Source of the DNA: Nocardia sp. XZ_19_385
GTDB taxonomy: Bacteria; Actinomycetota; Actinomycetes; Mycobacteriales; Mycobacteriaceae
Reading direction: 5' to 3'
Assembly: GCF_015355755.1 (NCBI RefSeq)
Contig: NZ_JACVEE010000001.1
Span: forward strand, 930,001-994,000
DNA: 64,000 nt
A model generated the notes under the pieces. It was given only the letters and a program-made list of their open reading frames with translations, was not told the DNA's origin and searched no databases. Made by a program: the position numbers and the translations under genes. This document shows, in pieces, positions 44,884-52,911 of the stretch (its first letter is position 1; each line of letters begins with the position of its first letter).

Positions 44884-45549
44884 TCAATCCGTGGCGTCAC
44901 TTCGGCGAAAAGGGGCGGCGATTTCTGGACCCAGCGTGGATGGACCCGCGCCGAGCGATTCGCGCCGGTGCACGGCGGCGGTGGCGTCGCCGGCGTTGTC
45001 GGCGGTGAGGCGGTACACGGCGCGTTCGATCAACGTCAGCGCCTGGGTGACCTCGAGGGTTCCGTCGGCGCACTGCCCCAGCAGCGCGAACGCCATGTTG
45101 GACAGGATCGCCGCGATGTCTTGCAGGTAGATCTCGTCGGCCCCGGCCAGCACCGCCGCGGCGACCGGGAGGACGGCGTCGAGGCCGTGGTTGTCCAGGC
45201 GTTGCGCGCCGGCGCCGACGCGGGCCCGGTGGTAGGCCTGAAGCATCCGCGGATGGCGCTCCCAGGGCTCGAACACGTGCCGGATCACTCGCATCAGGCC
45301 GTCGTAGATCGACTCGCCCGGCAGCGGGGATTCCATTGCGACATAAGCGTTCTCCGCCATCCACGCCTCCAGGGCGGACACGATCAACTCGTCGCGAGTC
45401 GGGAAGTGCTTGTAGATCGTCGTCAGCGAGACGTGGGCGCGGCGCGCCACTTCGCGCAACTGGACCGCGTCGTAGCCCTCGGTTTCCAGCTGAGCGCGGA
45501 CCACATCGATGATCCGGCCCCGCAGAGCCTCTTCCGTCTCCCTGCTCAT
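44884..45549 (-). CDS. TetR-family transcriptional regulator
   Basis: A 221-residue regulator: RGRIIDVVRAQLETEGYDAVQLREVARRAHVSLTTIYKHFPTRDELI. The C-terminal domain resembles TetR proteins next to sterol- or lipid-oxidising genes. It is divergent from the GMC oxidoreductase gene, with a large palindrome between them, so autorepression and control of the GMC/lipase operon are likely. Confidence 0.9.
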   Translation of the reverse strand: MSRETEEALRGRIIDVVRAQLETEGYDAVQLREVARRAHVSLTTIYKHFPTRDELIVSALEAWMAENAYVAMESPLPGESIYDGLMRVIRHVFEPWERHPRMLQAYHRARVGAGAQRLDNHGLDAVLPVAAAVLAGADEIYLQDIAAILSNMAFALLGQCADGTLEVTQALTLIERAVYRLTADNAGDATAAVHRRESLGAGPSTLGPEIAAPFRRSDATD

Positions 45550-45557
45550 ACCGCTAC

Positions 45558-45589
45558 AGTAACGCCGTTACTCGAGTAACTGCGTTACT
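45558..45589. promoter_or_regulatory. 32-bp near-perfect palindrome between TetR and GMC genes
   Basis: Two 16-bp halves mirror each other with one mismatch, holding four GTAAC/GTTAC half-sites. It starts nine bases from the TetR ATG. Fits a double TetR operator. Confidence 0.75.
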
Positions 45590-45616
45590 CATGCGATCTG
45601 ATCGAGAGCTTCTTCT

Positions 45617-47194
45617 ATGCCAGAAATATCGCGCCGGTCACTGTTGACCGGGGCTGCCGCGGCCGGAGCCATGCTCCTGGGTGCGCGGGCCGCGAGCGCG
45701 GCGCCCAGCACCGTCCCGATCACGCGGGAAGAGCATCGCGTCGTCGTGGTCGGTTCCGGATTCGGCGGCGGCGTCGCCGCGCTGCGCCTGGCCCAGGCCG
45801 GCGTTCCGGTCACCATGCTCGAACGCGGGATCCGCTGGCCGACCGGACCCGACGCGGACACCTTTCCGAACCCGACGCGGCCCGACCCGCGGATGCTCTG
45901 GTACCAGTCCATGCGCAGCCCCTTCGGCAGCACGCTCGACGTCGAGCGCTACACCGGCCTGATCGACGCGGTCTCCGGCGTGAACATGACCGCGCTGTGC
46001 GCTGCCGGAGTCGGCGGCGGATCCCTTATCTACCAAGGGATGTCGCTACAGCCCGCCGAGGCCGTCTTCAATACGCATCTGCCGCCGGAGCTCGACTGGG
46101 CCACGATGGACCGGGTGCATTACCGGCGGGTGGAGCGCATGCTCGGCCTCGCCGTCGCGCCCGATGACCTCATCGCCGGGCCCACCTACGCCGCCGCGCG
46201 GATCTTCGCCGAGCACGTGCGGCGGGCCGGGCTGCCGCTGTCGAAGATCCCGATGCCGATCGACTGGGATTTCGCGCTCGCCGAACTCCGCGGGGAGATG
46301 AAGGCCTCCTACACCAACGGCGCCGGGTCGCTCGGCGTCAACAATGGCGGCAAGCATTCGGTCGACGTCACCTACATCGCGCAGGCCGAGGCGACAGGGC
46401 GGGTCACCGTCGAAACATTGCACCAGGTCACCGATGTCGAGCGCGCCGCCGATGGCCGCTGGCGGGTGTACGTCGATCGGATCGACACCGCCGGGAACGT
46501 GCTCGAGAACAAGATCCTCACCGCCAACGCGCTGGTGCTGGCGGCCGGCAGCCTCAACACCACCCGCTTGCTGGTGCGCGCGGCCGCCACGGGGCGAATC
46601 CCCGATATGCCCGACAGCCTCGGACACGGCTGGGGCACCAACGCCGACCGCATCTACGTGTGGACCAACCTCGCCGAAAGCTTCGGCACCGCCCAGGGCG
46701 GGCCGGTGGTCTACGGCAGCCTGAACTGGGACGACCCGCACAGCGCCCACACCCTGATCCAGGCCTCCACCCCGCCGATGCCGCTCGACGCGCACAGCAC
46801 CATGCTGGTCGGCTACGGCGTCAGCGACAGCCGTGGCCGATTCGTCTACGACCCGGGCACCGACGACGCCGTTCTGCACTGGCCGGCCGGCGGCGACAAA
46901 TACACCTTCGATCACCACATCGGACCGACAGCGCACCGAATCGCCGGTCCGGCAAGCACTCTCACCGACACCAACGCCCTGCTCCCCTCCACCTGGCATC
47001 CGCTCGGCGGCGCCTGCATGGGCACGGTCTGCGATCTCGACGGCCGGGTGCTCGGCCAACGCGGGCTCTATGTCGTCGACGGCGCGTTGCTGCCCGGCAA
47101 TGCCGCCGCCTGCAATCCCTCCATGACCATCGCGGCCGTCGCCGAACGTGCCCTCGACAATCTGGTCGCCCACGACATCGGAACCCTGATCTGA
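45617..47194 (+). CDS. Tat-exported GMC oxidoreductase, cholesterol-oxidase-like
   Basis: A 525-residue secreted flavoenzyme. The N-terminus has a twin-arginine signal (SRRSLLTGAAAAGAMLLG). The FAD motif is VVVGSGFGGGVAALRLAQAG, followed by a GMC core with AAGVGGGSLIYQG and LVLAAGSLNTTRLL. The C-terminal end WHPLGGACMG, LYVVDGALLPGN and NPSMTIAAVAERAL has the His/Asn layout of class I cholesterol oxidases from Streptomyces and Brevibacterium. A cholesterol or related sterol/alcohol substrate is likely but unproven. The lipase gene follows 30 nt later on the same strand. Confidence 0.92.
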   Translation: MPEISRRSLLTGAAAAGAMLLGARAASAAPSTVPITREEHRVVVVGSGFGGGVAALRLAQAGVPVTMLERGIRWPTGPDADTFPNPTRPDPRMLWYQSMRSPFGSTLDVERYTGLIDAVSGVNMTALCAAGVGGGSLIYQGMSLQPAEAVFNTHLPPELDWATMDRVHYRRVERMLGLAVAPDDLIAGPTYAAARIFAEHVRRAGLPLSKIPMPIDWDFALAELRGEMKASYTNGAGSLGVNNGGKHSVDVTYIAQAEATGRVTVETLHQVTDVERAADGRWRVYVDRIDTAGNVLENKILTANALVLAAGSLNTTRLLVRAAATGRIPDMPDSLGHGWGTNADRIYVWTNLAESFGTAQGGPVVYGSLNWDDPHSAHTLIQASTPPMPLDAHSTMLVGYGVSDSRGRFVYDPGTDDAVLHWPAGGDKYTFDHHIGPTAHRIAGPASTLTDTNALLPSTWHPLGGACMGTVCDLDGRVLGQRGLYVVDGALLPGNAAACNPSMTIAAVAERALDNLVAHDIGTLI

Positions 47195-47224
47195 CCAGCT
47201 GGTCGCCGAAACCTGGAGAAACGC

Positions 47225-48529
47225 ATGCACTTTGCCACACCGCGACTACGCCGCCTCGCCGTCACCACCGCGCTGACCTGCTTCGCCGCGACCGGAATCG
47301 TCACGGGCGCAACCGAAGCCGCCGCGGCACCGGTCAGCGCGTTCTACCACCCGCCCGAACAGTTCGCCACCGCTCCGGGGTCGATCATCAGAACCGAGCC
47401 GACCTCGGTTTACGCGACCATCCCTGGGGATCAGTGGCCCGTCCCCGGACAGCTGGTCATGTACACCTCACGGCTGCAGGACGGTTCGCCGGTCGCCGTC
47501 ACCGGCACCTACGTCGCGGGCACCCGCCCGTGGCAAGGCGCGGGCAACCGGCCGACGATCGTCATCGCGCCGGGCACCGCCGGTCAAGGTGATCAATGTG
47601 CCGCTTCTGTCGCCGTGTCGACCGGCCTCATCGTCGACGTCGAGCGGCGCTCGATGTCGCCGAACCAGGAGGCCGTGGCGCTCGCGGCGTGGAGTGCGCT
47701 GGGCGCCAACGTCTTCATCACCGACTACATCGGCCTCGGCACCCCCGGCATCCACACCTACGTCAATCGCGCCGAGTCCGCCCACGCGGTACTCGATGCC
47801 GCCCGCGCCGCCGTCACCCTCGCAGGCACCGGAACCTCGACACCCCTGGCATTCTGGGGCTACTCGCAAGGCGGCGGCGCAACAGCCGCCGCCGCCGAAC
47901 TACACCCGGAATACGCCCCCGAACTGAACCTCAAGGGCGTGTGGGCCGGAGCCCCGCCGGCCGACCTCACCGCCGTCATCGGCCAAATCGACAGCGGCAA
48001 CCTCATCGGCGGCGCAATCGGCTTCGCCCTCAACGGTTTCCGCGAACGCCACCCAGCACTCGCGGCCGAAGTCGACCGCCGCACCACCCCTGCCGGAAAG
48101 GCGACACTGGACGCCCTCGCCACCCAATGCATCGGCGACGTCATCCTGCGCCAACCATTCCTCCGCTCGTCTGCACTAACCATCGATGGCCGCCCCCTCC
48201 CGGACCACCTCCGCGAACTCCCCGGAGCGACAACGATTCTCACCGCCCAACGCATCGGCAACCGCATCCCCACCGCCCCGGTCCTGCTCACCAGCGGCAT
48301 CAACGACGACACCATCCCCTACCCCCAGGTCCGCCAACTGGCCCAAGACTGGTGCGCCCACACCACCACCGTCACCTTCCGCACCAACCACCTCCCCGCT
48401 ATCGCCCCCGGCACCACCCTCCCCAACCACTTCGGCCCCGAACTCATCGACGGCTTCGTCGACAACGTCATCCCGTACCTCCTGGACCGCCTGGCCGACA
48501 AACCCCTCAGCGGTTGCACTTTCGACTGA
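47225..48529 (+). CDS. secreted LIP-family lipase/esterase
   Basis: A 434-residue secreted alpha/beta hydrolase. Signal peptide (RRLAVTTALTCFAATGIVTG), nucleophile elbow GYSQGG at about 219-224, the acid residue in SGINDDTIPY, and the His in LPNHFGPE. This is the LIP lipase family of actinomycetes. Co-transcribed with the cholesterol-oxidase-like gene, it could release sterols or fatty acids from esters for that enzyme. Confidence 0.92.
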   Translation: MHFATPRLRRLAVTTALTCFAATGIVTGATEAAAAPVSAFYHPPEQFATAPGSIIRTEPTSVYATIPGDQWPVPGQLVMYTSRLQDGSPVAVTGTYVAGTRPWQGAGNRPTIVIAPGTAGQGDQCAASVAVSTGLIVDVERRSMSPNQEAVALAAWSALGANVFITDYIGLGTPGIHTYVNRAESAHAVLDAARAAVTLAGTGTSTPLAFWGYSQGGGATAAAAELHPEYAPELNLKGVWAGAPPADLTAVIGQIDSGNLIGGAIGFALNGFRERHPALAAEVDRRTTPAGKATLDALATQCIGDVILRQPFLRSSALTIDGRPLPDHLRELPGATTILTAQRIGNRIPTAPVLLTSGINDDTIPYPQVRQLAQDWCAHTTTVTFRTNHLPAIAPGTTLPNHFGPELIDGFVDNVIPYLLDRLADKPLSGCTFD

Positions 48530-48539
48530 GGTCGGTGGC

Positions 48540-48567
48540 TGCGCCGGCCTGATCCGAGGCCGGCGCA
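48540..48567. terminator. bidirectional terminator hairpin
   Basis: 11-bp perfect stem (TGCGCCGGCCT) with a 6-nt loop, between the converging lipase and Nudix genes. Confidence 0.7.
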
Positions 48568-48571
48568 AGGC

Positions 48572-49597
48572 TCACCGGATCGAGGCGACTTCCAGTTCCG
48601 ATTCGCTGGCGACGGCGGCGATCGCGGCGGGGAGCAGTTCGTCCAAGTGGTATGGGTAGACGGTTTCGCCGGATTGGTCGAGGGCGATGATGTCGGCGGG
48701 GGTGCACCATTGGTTGCCGGTGATGGAGCGGCGTTCGATGGTGGTGAAGTTGCCGGGTTTCGGGTCGAAGGCGGTGACCCGGAGGACGTAGAAGAGTTCT
48801 TCGGCGCGGATGAGTTCGCGGTTGAAGGGGAAGACGGCGACGCGGCGCCAGATGGGGCCGCGCAGGGTGGCGGGGTTGGCCTCGTAGCCGGTTTCTTCCC
48901 AGAGTTCGCGGACGGCGGCGGCGCGCAGGGACTCGCCTGGTTCGACGCCGCCGCCGATGGTGAACCAGAAGGAGATGTCGGGGGTGGCGGGGTCGTTGCC
49001 GCGCATCAGCAGGACGCGATCGTTCTCATCGAGCAGCACGATGCGGGCGGAGGTGCGGACGGTGTCGACCTCGAGACCGGTGGAGGCCGCCGGGGTGACG
49101 CGTTCGGTGATCTCGAAGTAGGTCGGCAGCGGCGCGGTACCGGCGATGTGCAGCAGGCGAACGGATCGGCGGGTGCGCAGGGCGAGGGTGTCACGCACGG
49201 CGTCGTTGTGGAAGCGGCGGGCGATCAGGACGCGGGCTTCGGCGTCAGCGAGTTCGGCGACCAGTTGCGGGGCCAGCTCGCCGATGTCGACCACGGAAAG
49301 AGCTCCGGAGAGCTGGTTTTCGACGGTTTCGCGGTCGGTGCGGCAGGCGCGTTCGGCGTGCGCCGCCAAGGCGGACAGGCGTTTGGCCTGGTCGGCGTCC
49401 GCGATGGCGAGCGCTACCGCACGCGCGACGACCGCGCGGCGGGCCAGGGCGCTGTCGAGGGCCTGCCAGGACTGGTCGGAGCGCACGTGCAGGCGGTCCA
49501 GCCGGTTGGCGGTGGAGTAGGCCCAGACGCCGATCGACAACACGACCGCCGCGATCAGCGCGAGGACGAGGACCGTGGTGGCGGAGAAGGTGATCAT
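48572..49597 (-). CDS. membrane-anchored LemA-like/Nudix fusion protein
   Basis: A 341-residue protein: an N-terminal helix (VLVLALIAAVVLSIGVWAY), then NRLDRLHVRSDQSWQALDSALARRAVVARAVA, which has the look of LemA family helices, and a C-terminal Nudix domain (about 175-330) with an intact box GGGVEPGESLRAAAVRELWEETGY. The hydrolase faces the cytosol by inference. The corresponding mycobacterial gene is also next to pimA. Coupled by a 4-nt overlap to pimA. Substrate unknown. Confidence 0.85.
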   Translation of the reverse strand: MITFSATTVLVLALIAAVVLSIGVWAYSTANRLDRLHVRSDQSWQALDSALARRAVVARAVALAIADADQAKRLSALAAHAERACRTDRETVENQLSGALSVVDIGELAPQLVAELADAEARVLIARRFHNDAVRDTLALRTRRSVRLLHIAGTAPLPTYFEITERVTPAASTGLEVDTVRTSARIVLLDENDRVLLMRGNDPATPDISFWFTIGGGVEPGESLRAAAVRELWEETGYEANPATLRGPIWRRVAVFPFNRELIRAEELFYVLRVTAFDPKPGNFTTIERRSITGNQWCTPADIIALDQSGETVYPYHLDELLPAAIAAVASESELEVASIR

Positions 49598-50718
49598 CCG
49601 GCGGCCCGCACCCGGGTGTGCCCGACGGTGACGGTCTCGTAGACCCGCAGGATCTGCTCGGCGACCACCGGCCAATCGTATTCGCCAACAACCTGATTCG
49701 CGGTGTGCACCAGCGCCTCCCGGCGTTCGCGGTCGGTGAGCAGGGTGTCCAGGGCTACGGCCAGCCGGGCCGAATCACCCACGGGCACAAGCATTCCGGC
49801 GCTGCCGTCGCGCAGCACCCGGCGGAACGCGTCCAGTTCGCTTGCCACAACAGCGGTTCCGGCCGCCATGGCCTCGATCAGGATGATGCCGAAGCTCTCC
49901 CCACCGAGATTCGGCGCCACGTAGACATCGGCGCTGCGCATCGCCGAGGCCTTCTCCTCATCCGACACCTGCCCGAGGAACCGTAGGTGCTCGGCCAGCG
50001 GCCCGGCTTCGCGGCGCAGATCCTCCTCGTCACCGCGCCCGACTATCAGGATCTGCACGTCCGGATGCCGGCGCACCAGCTCCGGCAGCGCCCCGAGCAG
50101 CACCGCCATCCCTTTGCGCGGTTCGTCGTAGCGGCCCAGGAACAGCACGGTCCCACCGGGTCTCGGATAGCCGGACAGCATCGGGGCCCGCGCGAACGCG
50201 GGCACATCGACACCGTTCGGAATCTCCACCGCGTCCGATCCGAGCGCCTCGACCTGCCAGCGCCGCGCCAGCTCCGACACCGCGATCCGCCCGCTGATCT
50301 TCTCGTGATACGGCCGCAGCACACCCTGAAAAGTGCTGAGTATCAACGACCTCGTGGTCGAAGTGTGGAATGTCGCGACTATCGGCCCCTCGGCGATCTT
50401 CAACGCCAGCATCGACAGCGACGGCGCGTTCGGCTCGTGAATGTGCAGCACATCGAAGTCGTTGCCGTCGATCCAGCGCCGAATCCTGGTGTAGGCCATC
50501 GGCCCGAACGACAGGCGCGCCACCGACCCGTTGTACGGAATCGCCACGGCTCGCCCCGCGGACACCACGAAGTCCGGCAGCGGCGTCTCCTCGGAGGCCG
50601 GCGCGAGCACGCTCACCTTGTGCCCGCGCTCGATGAAGACCCGGGCCAGCTCGACCACGTGGGCCTGCACGCCGCCCGGCACGTCGAACGAATACGGGCA
50701 GACCATGCCGATTTTCAT
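49594..50718 (-). CDS. pimA: phosphatidylinositol alpha-mannosyltransferase
   Basis: A 374-residue GT4 enzyme that adds the first mannose from GDP-mannose to phosphatidylinositol. Seen: MKIGMVCPYSFDVPGGVQAHV, ATFHTSTTRSLIL, AVEIPNGVD, FLGRYDEPRKGM and the donor motif VYVAPNLGGESFGIILIEAMAAG. Start set by the 4-nt overlap with the acyltransferase stop. Third of the PIM-synthesis genes here, after pgsA and patA. Confidence 0.96.
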   Translation of the reverse strand: MKIGMVCPYSFDVPGGVQAHVVELARVFIERGHKVSVLAPASEETPLPDFVVSAGRAVAIPYNGSVARLSFGPMAYTRIRRWIDGNDFDVLHIHEPNAPSLSMLALKIAEGPIVATFHTSTTRSLILSTFQGVLRPYHEKISGRIAVSELARRWQVEALGSDAVEIPNGVDVPAFARAPMLSGYPRPGGTVLFLGRYDEPRKGMAVLLGALPELVRRHPDVQILIVGRGDEEDLRREAGPLAEHLRFLGQVSDEEKASAMRSADVYVAPNLGGESFGIILIEAMAAGTAVVASELDAFRRVLRDGSAGMLVPVGDSARLAVALDTLLTDRERREALVHTANQVVGEYDWPVVAEQILRVYETVTVGHTRVRAAG

Positions 50719-51641
50719 CGAGGCGCCCGCACTGCAGCGATCCGCGCCAGCCGTTCCGCGGACAGGTCGCCTTCCCACAGAGGTTGCAGCATGTGCCAAT
50801 CCGCCGGGTGGGCCGCGATATTCGCGGCGAACCGATCCGCCAGCGCCTGCGTCGCCGAGGCCACACCGACCGAAACATCCAGCGGCGCTTCGGTCTTCAT
50901 GCCCCAGCCTTCGTGGCCGTCGGCGGTTCGCGTGAACCAGGTGTGTACCGGGATCAACGCCGCACCGGTCTCGATCGCCAGTTTCGCCGCGCCGGCGGGC
51001 ATCCAGGTGCGTTCCCCGAAGAAGTCCACGGGCACACCCTTACCGGTGAGATCCCGCTCCCCCATCAGGCAGACGACCTTGTTCTCCCGCAGCCGCTCGG
51101 CCAGCGCCTCGAACGGTGGCTGTTCCCCGCCGGTGAGCGGAAACACCTCGAACCCGAGGCTTTCCCGGAAGGCGACGAACCGCTCGAACAGCGATTCCGG
51201 CTTCAGCCGTTCCGCGACGGTGGCGAAGGTGCCGTGATTCTGCACCAGCCACACCCCGGCCATGTCCCAGTTCCCGGAGTGCGGCAGCACGCAGACCGCA
51301 CCGCGCCCGGCGGCCAGCGCCGCCTCCAGGTGCTCGATGCCCTGCACCGAAAGCTCGCGCCCGAGCGCGGCATGGTCCATCCCCGGCAGCCGGAACGCTT
51401 CGCGCCAGTACCGGGCGTAGGACCGCATGCTGGCCTGGACCAACTCGTCCGGCACCGACTCCGCCGTCACGCCCAATACCCGAGCCAGGTTGCGCCGCAA
51501 CTGCTTCGGACCGCCGCCGGCCGCGAACCGATCCGCGCCCGCGTTGAACACCTTGCGCGCCGTCTGCTCCGGCAGCGCCCGCACCAACCGCCATCCGGCC
51601 GCGTAGGCCCGATCGGTCAGCATCGCCTGGAACTTACTCAT
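50715..51641 (-). CDS. patA: phosphatidylinositol mannoside acyltransferase
   Basis: A 308-residue membrane-associated acyltransferase of the lauroyl/myristoyl transferase superfamily. The catalytic HxxxxD is in VCVLPHSGNWDMAGVWLV, with FGERTWMPAGAAKLAIETGAALIPV following. In mycobacteria PatA acylates the mannose of PIM. Order pgsA-patA-pimA matches M. tuberculosis. Confidence 0.95.
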   Translation of the reverse strand: MSKFQAMLTDRAYAAGWRLVRALPEQTARKVFNAGADRFAAGGGPKQLRRNLARVLGVTAESVPDELVQASMRSYARYWREAFRLPGMDHAALGRELSVQGIEHLEAALAAGRGAVCVLPHSGNWDMAGVWLVQNHGTFATVAERLKPESLFERFVAFRESLGFEVFPLTGGEQPPFEALAERLRENKVVCLMGERDLTGKGVPVDFFGERTWMPAGAAKLAIETGAALIPVHTWFTRTADGHEGWGMKTEAPLDVSVGVASATQALADRFAANIAAHPADWHMLQPLWEGDLSAERLARIAAVRAPR

Positions 51642-51674
51642 CCCCCGAACCTTCCTGTCGCGCGGCTGCGCCGG

Positions 51675-52343
51675 TCACGGCGCCTCCGGTGCCTGCGGCT
51701 GCGCAGGCGTGATGACATCGCGCGCGCCGGGCGAATTCCGCACGGCGAGCACGCGCTGGAACACCGTCACGATGCTCAGCACCGCGAGCGTCCACATCGC
51801 GACATGCACTGCCCACGTGAGCCATTCGATATCCCAGTGGCCGCCGATGCCGGTGAGCCCGGCGCCGGCGAGCCCGATGACCAGCCGGTCCGGCCGCTCG
51901 ATCAAGCCGCCGTCGGCCGAGAGCCCGGTGGCCTCGGCGCGGGCCTTGGCGTACGAAATCACCTGGGAGGTAACCAGAACGACGAGCGTCGCGAAGAACA
52001 GCCACCGGCTGTGCTCGTGATACACCGCCCACCAGGCGAGTCCGCCGAAGATCGCGCCGTCGGCCACCCGGTCGCAGGTGGCGTCCAGCACCGCACCGTA
52101 TTTCGTGCCGCCGCCGCGCGCCCGCGCCATCGCGCCGTCCAGCATGTCGAACATGACGAACAGCCAGATCACGATGGTCCCCCAGAACAGGTGTCCGGTG
52201 GGGAACAGGGTCAATGCGGCGGCGACCGACACGGTGGTGCCGATGACGGTCACGGCGTCCGGGGTGAGCCCGGTCTGCACCAGCGCCTTGCCCAGCGGCG
52301 CAGTCGCTTTCGCGAACGTCTCGCGACCGAAGAAGCTCAGCAC
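51675..52343 (-). CDS. pgsA: phosphatidylinositol phosphate synthase
   Basis: A 222-residue CDP-alcohol phosphotransferase with six helices. The full motif appears in DMLDGAMARARGGGTKYGAVLDATCDR (positions about 66-92), with the metal-binding aspartates. It joins inositol phosphate to CDP-diacylglycerol, the first step of PIM and lipomannan formation. GTG start; 4 nt after the HIT gene. Confidence 0.95.
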   Translation of the reverse strand: MLSFFGRETFAKATAPLGKALVQTGLTPDAVTVIGTTVSVAAALTLFPTGHLFWGTIVIWLFVMFDMLDGAMARARGGGTKYGAVLDATCDRVADGAIFGGLAWWAVYHEHSRWLFFATLVVLVTSQVISYAKARAEATGLSADGGLIERPDRLVIGLAGAGLTGIGGHWDIEWLTWAVHVAMWTLAVLSIVTVFQRVLAVRNSPGARDVITPAQPQAPEAP

Positions 52344-52347
52344 CCCG

Positions 52348-52911
52348 CTAGTCCGTCTCTTTCCAGGCGGCAGCCAGGAGCGCCCTGGTCTCCCGCAGCA
52401 GCTGCGGCATCACTTTCACGCCGCCGACGACGGTGATGAAGTTCGCGTCGCCACCCCAGCGCGGCACGATGTGCTGGTGCAGGTGGTCGGCGAGCGAACC
52501 GCCCGCCACGCCACCGAGATTCAGCCCGACGTTGAAGCCGTGCGGACGCGACACACTCTTCATCACCCGGATCGCCCGCTGCGTGAACGCCATCAGCTCC
52601 AGGCTTTCCGCGTCGGTGAGCGCTTCGAGGTCGGCGACCCGGCGGTAGGGCACCACCATCATGTGGCCCGGGTTGTACGGGTACAGGTTGAGTACCGCGT
52701 ACACCAGTTCGCCGCGGGCGATGATGAGTCCGTCCTCGTCCGACATCTTGGGGATGTCGGTGAACGGGTGCCCGCTCGCGTCCGCGGGACGGGGAGCGGC
52801 GGCCGCCTCGGCGATATAGGACATCCGGTAGGGCGTCCAAAGCCGTTGCAGCCGATCGGGTTCCCCCGCTCCGCGGTCCACGATGCTGTCTTCGAAGTCG
52901 CTCTCGGTCAT
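52348..52911 (-). CDS. HIT-family hydrolase, diadenosine tetraphosphate phosphorylase type
   Basis: A 187-residue histidine triad protein. The triad is [10 protein letters not shown] near residues 138-147; before it are [16 protein letters not shown] and [19 protein letters not shown]. The mycobacterial counterpart at this position degrades Ap4A by phosphorolysis. The ATG overlaps the thrS stop by four bases; longer frames upstream are shadows. Confidence 0.93.
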   Translation of the reverse strand: MTESDFEDSIVDRGAGEPDRLQRLWTPYRMSYIAEAAAAPRPADASGHPFTDIPKMSDEDGLIIARGELVYAVLNLYPYNPGHMMVVPYRRVADLEALTDAESLELMAFTQRAIRVMKSVSRPHGFNVGLNLGGVAGGSLADHLHQHIVPRWGGDANFITVVGGVKVMPQLLRETRALLAAAWKETD

